Position numbers and translations under genes: made by a program. From Coxiellaceae bacterium (GTDB taxonomy: Bacteria > Pseudomonadota > Gammaproteobacteria > Coxiellales > Coxiellaceae): 64,000 nt of DNA. This document shows, piece after piece, positions 1 through 7,925 of the stretch. The stretch spans positions 31,663 to 95,662 of the forward strand of contig JARGOB010000005.1 in the NCBI GenBank assembly GCA_029212925.1, given 5' to 3'. Positions within the stretch are counted from its first letter, which is position 1, and each line of letters begins with the position of its first letter. A model generated the notes under the pieces. That model worked only from the letters and a program-made list of their open reading frames with translations. It had not been told where the DNA came from and did no database searches.

Positions 1-2
1 GT

Positions 3-533
3 GCCGACACGCTGCTCGATGAAATCAGCCAAGCCAGCGAGCAACTGACACAATGCTTATTAGAAGGCCATAAATTCCTCGCTTGCGGTAATGGTGGCTC
101 AGCATGTAATGCACTGCACTTTACTCATAATATGCTCAACCGTTTTGAAGCCGAGCGACCCAGCTTACCGGCACTCGCTTTATCTGCCGATACTGCCACC
201 TTAAGCGCAATTGCCAATGACGAAAATTACGATCAAGTTTTTTCTAAACAAATAAAAGCATTTGGCCATGCTGGTGATTCATTGCTATTGTTTAGCACAA
301 GCGGCAATTCAGCCAACTGCCTGCAAGCACTAGACGCCGCTAACAGTCGAGAAATGAATGTGATTGCATTTACTGGCGGTGATGGCGGTGAATTAGCTAC
401 CCGCCTGAATCCAAATCATACCGAAATTCGCGCACCTTCAGACAGCACGCCACATATTCAACAATGTCATCTTGTCATCATTCACTGTCTATGCGATATT
501 ATCGACAAACAATTGTTCCAAAATGAGGGTTGA
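3..533 (+). CDS. diaA: DiaA, SIS-domain DnaA-initiator-associating protein (5' partial)
   Basis: The frame is already open at base 3, so the true start lies upstream of the window. The visible protein has the SIS fold signatures GNGGSACNA, FSTSGNSANC and AFTGGDGGELA. The stretch NRFEAERPSLPALAL followed by SAIAND closely matches E. coli DiaA rather than the isomerase GmhA. DiaA is known to bind DnaA as a tetramer and promote ordered DnaA assembly at oriC. The stop is 3 bases before dolP, reproducing the diaA-dolP order of other gammaproteobacteria. GmhA (heptose isomerase) is the main alternative and is less likely on both sequence and context. Confidence 0.88.
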   Translation, partial: ADTLLDEISQASEQLTQCLLEGHKFLACGNGGSACNALHFTHNMLNRFEAERPSLPALALSADTATLSAIANDENYDQVFSKQIKAFGHAGDSLLLFSTSGNSANCLQALDAANSREMNVIAFTGGDGGELATRLNPNHTEIRAPSDSTPHIQQCHLVIIHCLCDIIDKQLFQNEG

Positions 534-536
534 GCG

Positions 537-1115
537 ATGAAATTAAAAATGTTGTTACCAGTAGTGTTACCTTGCGTATTATTGACGTCAGGTTGCGTAC
601 CAACGGCATTACTTGTAGGTGCAACAGCTGGTGGCGCCATTGTTTATGACAACCGCCCATTGAAACAAACGAAGAGCGATCATCGCGCCAATCAAATCGC
701 ACATTACCGCCTCTCACGCGATGCTGCGATTGAAAAAAAATGCCATATTTCCGTATCAACCTATTACGGCATTATGCTATTGGTTGGCCAAGCACCGACC
801 CCTGAACTAAAAGCACAGGCATATGCCATGGTGAAAAACATTCCAGATGTGAACCGCATCTATAACGAAATCACTGTCAGTGAGCCTTCATCATTAGGAC
901 AACGTGCTGATGACGCCTGGATTACCAGTAAGATCCGCTCGAAAATGTTATTACAATCTGGCTTACGCTCCACAAATATTAAAGTTGTAACTGAAAATGG
1001 TGTGGTTTATTTGCTAGGCCATGTGTCGCATCAGCAAGCAACTTTAGCTACGAACGTAGCTCGCCGTGTGGGTGGAGTGCGTAAGGTTGTTAAAGTATTT
1101 GAATTCCCGTATTAA
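537..1115 (+). CDS. dolP: DolP (YraP)-like double-BON-domain outer-membrane lipoprotein
   Basis: 192-residue lipoprotein. The signal peptide ends in a lipobox LTSGC (Cys20), followed by a short Gly/Ala-rich stretch. Two BON domains follow, roughly residues 45-115 (ending NRIYNEITV) and 125-192 (DAWITSKIRSKML, then GVVYLLGHV and a C-terminal VRKVVKVFEF strand). DolP in E. coli is an outer-membrane lipoprotein that supports envelope integrity and BAM function at division sites. Start ATG is preceded by GAGG about 10 bases upstream, and the gene sits 3 bases after diaA, so the two are probably cotranscribed. The size is as expected for the family. Confidence 0.9.
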   Translation: MKLKMLLPVVLPCVLLTSGCVPTALLVGATAGGAIVYDNRPLKQTKSDHRANQIAHYRLSRDAAIEKKCHISVSTYYGIMLLVGQAPTPELKAQAYAMVKNIPDVNRIYNEITVSEPSSLGQRADDAWITSKIRSKMLLQSGLRSTNIKVVTENGVVYLLGHVSHQQATLATNVARRVGGVRKVVKVFEFPY

Positions 1116-1150
1116 TTCTCGCCTCTGTCATCCCGGGATGACTAAACCGT

Positions 1151-1230
1151 CATTGCGAAGCCTTCGTAGAAGGCTGAAGCAATCTCACGACAGAAGCTAG
1201 ATTGCTTCGTCGCAAGCTCCTCGCAATGAC
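1151..1230. repeat. CATTGCGA-type palindromic repeat, copy 1
   Basis: Terminal inverted arms CATTGCGA (1151-1158) and TCGCAATG (1222-1229) enclose the words GAAGCAATC and GATTGCTTCGTCGC. Related copies lie at 7557-7661, 41036-41079 (right half only) and 57700-57762. It follows dolP and lies on the opposite side of the 48-base repeats from sspB. It is non-coding. Confidence 0.85.
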
Positions 1231-1236
1231 ATAGTT

Positions 1237-1350
1237 GATGACAGCTACGCTGTATGATTTTCCTGGATCCCGGATCAAGTCCGGGATGACAGCTACGCTG
1301 TATGATTTTCCTGGATCCCGGATCAAGTCCGGGATGACAGCTACGCTGTC
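1237..1350. repeat. 48-base tandem repeat (two full units plus part of a third)
   Basis: The unit begins GATGACAGCTACGCTG and contains the palindrome ATCCCGG-ATCAAGT-CCGGGAT. Units start at 1237, 1285 and 1333; the first two are identical. The third is cut off where it reaches the sspB stop codon, so the repeat forms the 3' flank of sspB and could act as a transcript-end hairpin. Confidence 0.9.
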
Positions 1351-1777
1351 ACTTAACAACTTTAAGGGTTGGCTTGCCGGTTGGCTTACCACCTGCAGGT
1401 GGCTGACTGCCGCCTGAAGCTCCACCGCCAGTAGGGTTGATGGGGCCATCACTTCCGCCATCTTCATCGTCTTCACCAAACACCATGCCACGGCCATTCT
1501 CAAAAGCATAAACCGCTTTAACAGCACGGATAGGTACGTAGACATGCTGAGGCACACCTGAAAAGCGCGCATCGAATTCGATTGCTTCATTGCCCAAAGC
1601 CAATCCACCAATCGCTTGCGGCGCTAGATTTAAAATAATTTTGCCATCTTCTATAAAGCGTTCTGGCACAGCAACGTTCGGTAATGTGGCATCAACCAAG
1701 ATATAAGGGGTCAATGCATTATCAACCACCCAATCATAAATAGCGCGAATTAAATACGGCCGACTAGATGTCATCAT
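1349..1777 (-). CDS. sspB: SspB, ClpXP specificity-enhancing adaptor
   Basis: About 142 residues from the chosen ATG. The N-terminal core SSRPYLIRAIYDWVVDN, the strand region ILNLAPQAIGG and the segment GVPQHVYVPIRAVKAVYA(F)ENG are typical of SspB. A long disordered acidic and Gly/Pro-rich linker follows, then the C-terminal tail PTLKVVK, which matches the ClpX-docking XB motif. SspB binds ssrA-tagged proteins and delivers them to ClpXP. ATG codons at 1777 and 1774 are both possible; an in-frame codon at 1798 is less likely because it lies inside sspA. The start overlaps the sspA stop by about a dozen bases, which indicates translational coupling. Confidence 0.93.
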   Translation of the reverse strand: MMTSSRPYLIRAIYDWVVDNALTPYILVDATLPNVAVPERFIEDGKIILNLAPQAIGGLALGNEAIEFDARFSGVPQHVYVPIRAVKAVYAFENGRGMVFGEDDEDGGSDGPINPTGGGASGGSQPPAGGKPTGKPTLKVVK

Positions 1778-2402
1778 GCTCTCTGATCTCACGCTCAACT
1801 TCAGTTAAACTCACCTGGAAGGAATCACGATCAAAAATACGCTCAGCATACGCTTCAATCAATTTTGCTTGCTTAGGAGGTAACTCGATACCCAAGCTGG
1901 GTAAGCGCCACAATAGCGGAGCAACAACACAGTCCACCAATGAAAATTCATCACTTAAGAAAAACTCCATCTCAGCAAAAACTGGCGCTAAAGAAGACAA
2001 GCTTTCTCGCAGGTCGCGGCGCGCAATGGCCGCAGCCTCACTGTGCGGATCATTATTAATGGTACGATAGAGGCTATACCAATCTTTTTCGATACGGCAC
2101 ATCATCAAACGGCTTTTAGCCCTTGCTACTGGATAAACAGGCAACAACGGCGGATGCGGAAAACGCTCATCGAGGTATTCCATAATCACACGCGATTGAT
2201 ACAACACCAATTCACGGTCTACCAAGGTTGGCAGTGTGTTATAAGGATTTAATTCAGCTAGATCTTCAGAAGGATGATTAGCGTCAATGTTCAGCACGTC
2301 AACGCTGACACCTTTCTCAGCTAGCACGATACGCACTTGGTGGCTATCGATATCCAGCGTACCCGAATATAAAGTCATTACTGATCTACGCAACATAGTC
2401 AT
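1764..2402 (-). CDS. sspA: SspA, stringent starvation protein A (GST fold)
   Basis: 212 residues. The block RSVMTLYSGTLDIDSHQVRIVLAEKG and the later VDRELVLYQSRVIMEYLDERFPHPPLLPVYPVARAKSR are nearly identical in pattern to E. coli SspA, a GST-fold protein that binds RNA polymerase and lacks GST activity. The ATG at 2402 is chosen over an upstream GTG because a strong Shine-Dalgarno AGGAGGTGAG lies just before it; the GTG falls inside that site. The gene order rplM-rpsI-sspA-sspB is conserved in gammaproteobacteria. The 154-base gap after rpsI suggests its own promoter. Confidence 0.95.
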   Translation of the reverse strand: MTMLRRSVMTLYSGTLDIDSHQVRIVLAEKGVSVDVLNIDANHPSEDLAELNPYNTLPTLVDRELVLYQSRVIMEYLDERFPHPPLLPVYPVARAKSRLMMCRIEKDWYSLYRTINNDPHSEAAAIARRDLRESLSSLAPVFAEMEFFLSDEFSLVDCVVAPLLWRLPSLGIELPPKQAKLIEAYAERIFDRDSFQVSLTEVEREIREHDDI

Positions 2403-2482
2403 GGATTTCCTCACCTCCTGCTGGAAAGAAACTGGCTGTAACCCTAGGATTCGACACCGATTAAGCCCCTAAAAATAGCAAT

Positions 2483-2522
2483 CTCCCGTCTCCAGCCTCA
2501 CAAACTGATGGCCAGGCGGGAG
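2483..2522 (-). terminator. Possible stem-loop terminator after rpsI
   Basis: Read on the minus strand, CTCCCG (2522-2517) pairs with CGGGAG (2488-2483), with some further pairing inside. ATTGCTATTTTT follows. The T run is interrupted and the loop is long, so this could equally be a leader structure of sspA. Confidence 0.35.
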
Positions 2523-2556
2523 TAATGCACACAAAAAACGTAATAGTAACAGATAA

Positions 2557-2994
2557 TTAACGTTTCGAGAACTGTGTTCCCTTTCTCGCTTTATGACGAC
2601 CGACTTTCTTACGCTCAACCATACGTGGATCACGAGTAACGTAACCAGCTTTGCGCAAAGAACGATGCCATGCGCCGCCGCCTTCGCCTTCATCGCTTTC
2701 ACTTTGCAAACGCGCTTGTTCAAAAGCGATTAATGCACGTGTAATACCGTGGCGAATTGCGCCAGCTTGACCACTGATACCACCGCCCTTCACTGTAATA
2801 TGTGCATCGAATTGATTCGTTGCATCAACAGCAATCATTGGCTGCATCACAACCATACGGGCAGTTTCTCTACCAAAAAATTCTTCAAGTGACTTACCGT
2901 TAATCGTCATTGCGCCTTTACCAGGACGTAAAAATACACGTGCTGCTGAAGTCTTTCTGCGACCGGTTGCTACGTATTGCTGTACAGCTGCCAT
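2557..2994 (-). CDS. rpsI: Ribosomal protein uS9 (S9)
   Basis: 145 residues. Typical S9 landmarks: [14 protein letters not shown] at the N-terminus, [17 protein letters not shown] in the middle and the basic C-terminal tail [21 protein letters not shown] end that reaches the P-site tRNA. E. coli S9 has 130 residues. The extra length is one acidic, Gly-rich insertion at about residues 97-109 ([13 protein letters not shown]) just before [12 protein letters not shown]. It lies 11 bases downstream of rplM, as in the usual rplM-rpsI operon. Confidence 0.97.
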   Translation of the reverse strand: MAAVQQYVATGRRKTSAARVFLRPGKGAMTINGKSLEEFFGRETARMVVMQPMIAVDATNQFDAHITVKGGGISGQAGAIRHGITRALIAFEQARLQSESDEGEGGGAWHRSLRKAGYVTRDPRMVERKKVGRHKARKGTQFSKR

Positions 2995-3005
2995 AAATAA
3001 TTCCT

Positions 3006-3434
3006 CTAAATATCAATCGGTTCTGGTTTTTGAGCCGCATGTTGATGCTCTTTACCAGCATATACTTTTAACTTTTTAAACATTGCTCTGCCCAAAGGAC
3101 CACGTGGTAACATGCCTTTTACAGCTAACTCAAGCACACGTGTTGGCTGACGCTCCTGCATCTGCTCAAAGGTCATTTGTTTAATACCACCTGGAAAACC
3201 AGTGTGTCTATAATAAACCTTACCTTTTGACTTGTTGCCGGTTACACGGATCTTATCAACGTTAACAACGACCATATAGTCGCCAGTATCGCAATGCGGT
3301 GTATATTCTGGTTTATGCTTACCGCGCAGGCGCTTGGCCAACTCGCTAGCTAAACGGCCTAAAGTTTTCTCTGCTGCGTCAACTACGTACCAGTTATGTA
3401 CCGCTGTTTCCGCATTTGTCATAATTGTTTTCAT
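3006..3434 (-). CDS. rplM: Ribosomal protein uL13 (L13)
   Basis: 142 residues from the ATG at 3434, which gives [20 protein letters not shown] in register with E. coli L13 (142 aa). An in-frame ATG five codons upstream would add unmatched residues. Landmarks: [45 protein letters not shown], and [25 protein letters not shown]13 is an early assembly protein of the 50S subunit. It is the first gene of the rplM-rpsI pair; the upstream 295 bases are shared with the divergent H1-HU gene. Confidence 0.97.
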   Translation of the reverse strand: MKTIMTNAETAVHNWYVVDAAEKTLGRLASELAKRLRGKHKPEYTPHCDTGDYMVVVNVDKIRVTGNKSKGKVYYRHTGFPGGIKQMTFEQMQERQPTRVLELAVKGMLPRGPLGRAMFKKLKVYAGKEHQHAAQKPEPIDI

Positions 3435-3729
3435 TACAGGTAATCTCATTCAAATGCATGCTGAAAGGGTGAGAATGTTACATGACTGCCCAGGAATAGA
3501 CAAGCCCTTTTTCGCGAAATACACGGTAATTCACCGGTTTTTTGTACACCCGATCACTACAATTGAGAAAAACCCGCAAAAAACGACATATCAGCGCCGA
3601 AAACAATTGATATTATGAAATAAATCGTGATAACTTATGTGCTGTTGTGGTTTAGTTAACCCTTTGATCTATCTCGAAACTAAGGAATGACTAAGCTCGA
3701 TTGTTAAACGGAAAAGAGGGACCCCCGCA

Positions 3730-4269
3730 ATGGCAACAAAAACAACGCGTAAAAAAACAACGCGTGCAACAAAACGTAAAACAACTACTGCTAAGAAAGC
3801 AACAACTGCTGCTCGTAAGGCAAAAGCAAAAACAGCTGTAAAGCGTAAAACTACAGTAAAGAAAAAATCTACCGCAAAAAAAACTGTAGCGCGCAAAAAA
3901 CCAGCTAAAAAAGTAACAGCCAAAAAAGCAGCAACTAAAAAAGTAGTAACTACTGCTATTTCTAAAGCCATGAACAAGTCACAAGTCATGACACATATTG
4001 CTGAACATACTGACCTTAGTAAAAAACAAATCAGCGAAGTGTTTGAATGCATGGGTAATTTGATGCACCGTCATCTTAGAAAACGTGCTGCTGGCGAATT
4101 CACTGTACCAGGCTTAATGAAATGTACAGTTAAACGCAAACCTGCAACTAAAGCTCGTAAGGGTATCAACCCATTCACTGGCGAACCAACAACATTCAAA
4201 GCAAAACCTGCTCGTAATGTCGTAAAGGTACGCCCATTGAAAAAATTGAAAGAAATGGCTGAAAGCTAA
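3730..4269 (+). CDS. Histone-H1-like Lys/Ala tail fused to an HU-type DNA-binding domain
   Basis: 179 residues. The first ~75 residues are almost only Lys, Arg, Thr and Ala (repeats of the KKATTAARKAKAK type), like histone H1 C-terminal tails and bacterial H1-like proteins. From about residue 80 an HU/IHF-family domain starts (MNKSQVMTHIAEHTDLSKKQISEVFECM), with the arm motif GEFTVPGLMKCTVKRKPATKARKGINPFTGE and a basic end. It is presumably a nucleoid protein combining non-specific tail binding with HU-like bending. A site AGAGGGA lies ~10 bases before ATG, and a strong terminator follows. The fusion order tail-then-HU is uncommon. Confidence 0.88.
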   Translation: MATKTTRKKTTRATKRKTTTAKKATTAARKAKAKTAVKRKTTVKKKSTAKKTVARKKPAKKVTAKKAATKKVVTTAISKAMNKSQVMTHIAEHTDLSKKQISEVFECMGNLMHRHLRKRAAGEFTVPGLMKCTVKRKPATKARKGINPFTGEPTTFKAKPARNVVKVRPLKKLKEMAES

Positions 4270-4291
4270 TCCAATAAGCTTTTGATTTTCG

Positions 4292-4318
4292 AATGCCCTG
4301 CTTGCAGGGCATTTTTTT
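4292..4318 (+). terminator. Rho-independent terminator of the H1-HU gene
   Basis: ATGCCCTGC, a 2-base loop TT, then GCAGGGCAT form a perfect 9-bp stem, followed by a run of T. It lies 22 bases after the stop codon. Confidence 0.93.
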
Positions 4319-4487
4319 ATGGTAGACTCGCCCAAAGACTTAAGCCTAATTTAAGCAGCGACACTTATAATCAATAAATGTTATAAGAAACTTTTTGATT
4401 TTGAAGGCAATATTAAAATCATCAGTTACTAGCATTACAGATATTGATTAGGCAGATAACAATTTTTAAGGCAAAGGTGAGTTTATT

Positions 4488-6746
4488 ATGGGAATTTCAC
4501 AGTGGTTCACTGGCAAAAACAAAGGTAAAGCATTCGGTTATGCCAAGGAACTCTATAATACGCACTTACATCATCGACTACCTGGATTAAACGCTCACAA
4601 GCAAAGCACTCTAGAACGCATGGGTTATGCCATCTATGCACAAGCCAACAAAGACCCAAGTGTAGTTAATGGCCCCAACACGCGATTAGCAAAGGCCAAT
4701 GAGCTAGCCGGCAGCTGCGGCCTTACACCGAAGAATACAGACGCACTACGAGCGCACATAAAAAAACTATCTGAACTACCAGCCACCGCTGCAGAATGCA
4801 AAGATGGGCAAAGCACACTACACGCTACACTACAAAGCTACGACAAAGCTTTGGCAAGCCAGCCAACTGGCGCGCCCCCTGAATCATTTAACCAATACAT
4901 GCAGGCACAAGCCAGAGCCATTGATGCTTATGATGCACAGGTCAAAGAGCTTACAGATTTCCAACAAACGCTTGCTAGCGCTACTCCCAGCAGTTCCGCC
5001 GAATATGACCAACTACTTGATAAGTGCGAAAGCCAATCAGAAGCCGCCATCCCTACTGCTGTCATTACAGCCGCCCCCTTGGACCGTGCTGAACCCGCGC
5101 ACAATTATCAGGCACCAGCAGATAGCGACCTTGCTGGAATCACGGCTGAATCAACAGGCGAACAAAAACAAACGGCCAGAGACAGCCACAAAGCGGACTG
5201 GGTAACACAGCATAGAACTGATAATGCTGCATTTTACACTGCTAATGAAGGCGCCTACGAACAAAGACTTGCTCAGCAAATTACTTCAGCCAGACAATCA
5301 CTTGAAGCAGTTGCCCCGCGCGGCGTTATTGCTAAAGGTCAAGATGCTGCAGGCAAACAGATTTTAACGGTTAACCCTGTTGAAACTAACGGGACTGGAA
5401 CTTTACGCCCACCGCCTTTACCAACCCCAAAACTTGGCGAACTTATACCACGCGGGGAAACCATTGGTGACCGCGCTACAATGAAAGCCATTGATGCTCA
5501 TGATACAGCGGCTGAAAATCTAGATAAAGCACAGCTCAAAGTGAGTGAATTATATGAGAAACATCGCGGGCTTGAAGCAACAGGTAAAATTGCTGGTGAC
5601 GGTTATGCAAAACGTATGGCCGCCGAAGAATTAGCCGGCGCGCAAAAAGAATTAGCATCTGCAAAAGATGAACACACTACAGCATGCGACAACCTATATG
5701 ATTTAGCCAAATTAGGTAATGAAAAATCAGCACATCGTATTGCAAGACTGCTACGTGATCAAGATGGCGAACACACTAAGTCAACTTTGCAATCACTGCT
5801 TAATGGCTTGTCGCCAAACAAAGCCAACGGATTACAAAGAGCGATGGATATGCGAGAGTCATATGACAAGCAGAGCTCTGCTGGTTATCGTGTCAGCCCA
5901 GCAAAAAACGGCTTCCTGATGGCCATGTACCATAAAATTTGTCAATCTGACCCTCTGTTAGGATTAGTTATTTACGGCATATGCCGATTGATATCATTTA
6001 TCGCTGGTAAGCCCTGCGGAATTTTTGAAGAGATTGAAGGCAGTAAAATGCTGCAAGGCGAACGAATGAAGTGTTTTAGCGAGTACTGCGATACCGAAGG
6101 CCCTATGGCCGATAAGCTAGAACAGCGCTTAATAGGATTAGAGATTGATAAAAATGAATTACACTTCCAACTTAAGTATGATGAAGCAGCAGTAAAGCAA
6201 AATTACGATGACTATAAAGAGTGGCTAAAGCAGCCAGGCAATGAACACAAGAGACCTGAAGATTATGCCAAAGAAGAAGGAAAACCGCTGCCGACAGAGC
6301 CCGGTGCCGCAAAAAAACTGTGTGAAAAACACCAAAAAGGTTTTCATAAATTCAGCGTGAACTATGCAAAAGAACAAGTCAAAAAAGAGCTTGCAGACTT
6401 TAAGAAGAAGCAAGGGCTAAAAGCCGAGGAACATAAAGACGATGAAGCTGGCAATCCAGGCTCCCCAACTGCTGTCAGCGCCGAGCGAGATGGCGGCTCT
6501 TCCCCCACCGCTATTGTGCCTGGAGATGACGATGACCCAACAAGTGGTGCAACTAACGGTAGCGCAGCTAGAGTGCCTGCTCCACCCGCAAGCGGTGGAG
6601 AAAACCCAGGCGTAATAAGTGGCGCAGCTCGTGGAGAAGGTGGCCTCGGAACTCAGGGTGACCACACACACACTACAACAAGAGGCGAATCAGTAGCAGC
6701 CGCAGCAGCAAGAGTTCCTGCAACTGGTGACAGCCCCAGCCCCTAA
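4488..6746 (+). CDS. Large orphan protein, effector-like
   Basis: 752 residues, not recognised. It starts MGISQWFTGKNKGKAFGYAK with AAAGGTGAG upstream. Residues ~1-450 are mostly charged and helical, with probable coiled coil (for example the KAQLKVSELYEKHRGLEATG and ELAGAQKELASAKDEH regions). A single hydrophobic stretch, DPLLGLVIYGICRLISFIAG, lies near residues 485-505 and could be a membrane or hydrophobic-hairpin segment. The next ~130 residues are again charged and helical. The last ~110 residues are low-complexity Gly/Ser/Pro/Ala with scattered Asp. There is no signal peptide. Long soluble helical bodies with disordered tails are common among secretion-system effectors of intracellular gammaproteobacteria, but that is inference only. 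Confidence 0.8.
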   Translation: MGISQWFTGKNKGKAFGYAKELYNTHLHHRLPGLNAHKQSTLERMGYAIYAQANKDPSVVNGPNTRLAKANELAGSCGLTPKNTDALRAHIKKLSELPATAAECKDGQSTLHATLQSYDKALASQPTGAPPESFNQYMQAQARAIDAYDAQVKELTDFQQTLASATPSSSAEYDQLLDKCESQSEAAIPTAVITAAPLDRAEPAHNYQAPADSDLAGITAESTGEQKQTARDSHKADWVTQHRTDNAAFYTANEGAYEQRLAQQITSARQSLEAVAPRGVIAKGQDAAGKQILTVNPVETNGTGTLRPPPLPTPKLGELIPRGETIGDRATMKAIDAHDTAAENLDKAQLKVSELYEKHRGLEATGKIAGDGYAKRMAAEELAGAQKELASAKDEHTTACDNLYDLAKLGNEKSAHRIARLLRDQDGEHTKSTLQSLLNGLSPNKANGLQRAMDMRESYDKQSSAGYRVSPAKNGFLMAMYHKICQSDPLLGLVIYGICRLISFIAGKPCGIFEEIEGSKMLQGERMKCFSEYCDTEGPMADKLEQRLIGLEIDKNELHFQLKYDEAAVKQNYDDYKEWLKQPGNEHKRPEDYAKEEGKPLPTEPGAAKKLCEKHQKGFHKFSVNYAKEQVKKELADFKKKQGLKAEEHKDDEAGNPGSPTAVSAERDGGSSPTAIVPGDDDDPTSGATNGSAARVPAPPASGGENPGVISGAARGEGGLGTQGDHTHTTTRGESVAAAAARVPATGDSPSP

Positions 6747-6754
6747 CTAACAAC

Positions 6755-7486
6755 TCAACGCGCCGAAATAGTCTGTTGAATCTTACGCCGTAGCTGTTCT
6801 TCATCTTCTTTATTGCGACGAATAAGACGGCGCTTAGCAAAGTCTTTTTCGCTGGGCTCAAACCCCTCAACCACAAACCCACGGTCATAGGCTTCTACCC
6901 ATGCTGCCCATTGCATTAACGGGTGGCCATCAACAATAAGCAAGCCTTCCCAACCACGCTCATCAGCAATTCGGATCATTTCGACGGCAGTTTCATACGC
7001 TTGATTCACAATCGTGCCCTTACCGGGATTAATAATTTCGCCACCCTTCTCACCTTCTTCAGGAATAGTAAAATCACCACCGCCCCATAACAACAAACCG
7101 GGAGAGGCACTCATGGCATTGCCATAGTCATAGATGGTCCAGCCACTGCGATCGGCAGTTATAAAAGCCGGTTCAGTCGGCGGGTCAACTTCAACACGGG
7201 TATCAACAATTTGTAAGAAAGGAAACTTATCAAATAAATACAAAATATCGAGTGGTTTAATGTCCCATAAAAACAATCGTGGATCATCAACGCCAGCTTG
7301 ATCAGCTACCGCCGCAATTTCATCCAGCATCGCTCGCTGCTCATCGGTCAAATCCAGCCCATCAAAGTTAAAACCATCACTGTCATCAACACCTGCGCCC
7401 TCACCCTCAAATGCCTCTGGTTCTGATTCCGGCTGTTCGTTAGAGGGGGTATTCCCCTCGTCTTCTGGCTCGTTTTCGTCCGCCAT
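6755..7486 (-). CDS. Acidic-tailed protein with an LPD7-like C-terminal module
   Basis: 243 residues from ATG 7486, which has GAGGAAA upstream; a GTG at 7504 overlaps that site and is rejected. The first ~60 residues are very acidic and disordered (EPEDEG, EPEAFEGEGAG). The C-terminal ~80 residues read as TAVEMIRIADERGWEGLLIV...LMQWAAWVEAYDRGFVVEGFEPSEKD. This resembles the LPD7 module of relaxase-associated large polyvalent proteins, in which a residue pattern RGW-x-V-G is followed by W-EA-RG--V-GY-P. No relaxase or mobility gene is nearby. It converges with the 752-aa gene, 8 bases apart. Function unknown. Confidence 0.75.
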   Translation of the reverse strand: MADENEPEDEGNTPSNEQPESEPEAFEGEGAGVDDSDGFNFDGLDLTDEQRAMLDEIAAVADQAGVDDPRLFLWDIKPLDILYLFDKFPFLQIVDTRVEVDPPTEPAFITADRSGWTIYDYGNAMSASPGLLLWGGGDFTIPEEGEKGGEIINPGKGTIVNQAYETAVEMIRIADERGWEGLLIVDGHPLMQWAAWVEAYDRGFVVEGFEPSEKDFAKRRLIRRNKEDEEQLRRKIQQTISAR

Positions 7487-7925
7487 AATATTGTATTTCC
7501 TCACTGCTGTTGTGGAATTATCTTGGCAGAATCAACAACAAAGTGCAATGCTCTGTCATTGCGAAGCCTTCGACAGAGAAGGCTGAAGCAATCCCCTTCA
7601 TCACGAGGAATGAGGCGACGCGGCCGATCCAGATTGCTTCGTCGCAAGCTCCTCGCAATGACATGCCTCGCCTACCCACATAACGTACCACGCCTACCCG
7701 CTTTACGATGGCTTTAGCTGATCGTTCATATAACGAAATCCGCTTATATGTATATTTGGTGTTTTTCAGATACCGCTAAGGGTCGCTAAAAAGAAAACCG
7801 TCAGATAAATAGTAACGCTGGTTAAGTAAAACTTAAGACTAGTCATGTACACTGCCCTGAATGAGTAATTTAAGTTGGCTATACTAGCCCAGGCAAACAC
7901 CACAAACCTGATAATTTTTGCGCAT
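7487..7925. other. Gene-free interval with a repeat
   Basis: About 440 bases between divergently transcribed genes. It holds the second CATTGCGA-type repeat (7557-7661). The remainder probably carries the promoters of both flanking genes. No coding potential is credible here. Confidence 0.7.
7557..7661. repeat. CATTGCGA-type palindromic repeat, copy 2
   Basis: Arms CATTGCGA (7557-7564) and TCGCAATG (7653-7660). Same internal words as copy 1 (CTGAAGCAATC, GATTGCTTCGTCGCAAG) but with a longer centre that includes ATCACGAGGAATGAGG. Confidence 0.85.

Noticed and set aside
1237..1350. 48-base tandem units as a CRISPR array
   Set aside because: The units are contiguous without unique spacers and there are no cas genes.
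1150..1611. 153-codon open frame on the minus strand
   Set aside because: It is a shadow of sspB plus the translated 48-base repeats (repeated SVAVIPDLIRDPGK words).
3435..3729. Attenuator or ribosomal-protein leader upstream of rplM
   Set aside because: No clear paired structure with alternative forms was seen in this 295-base interval.
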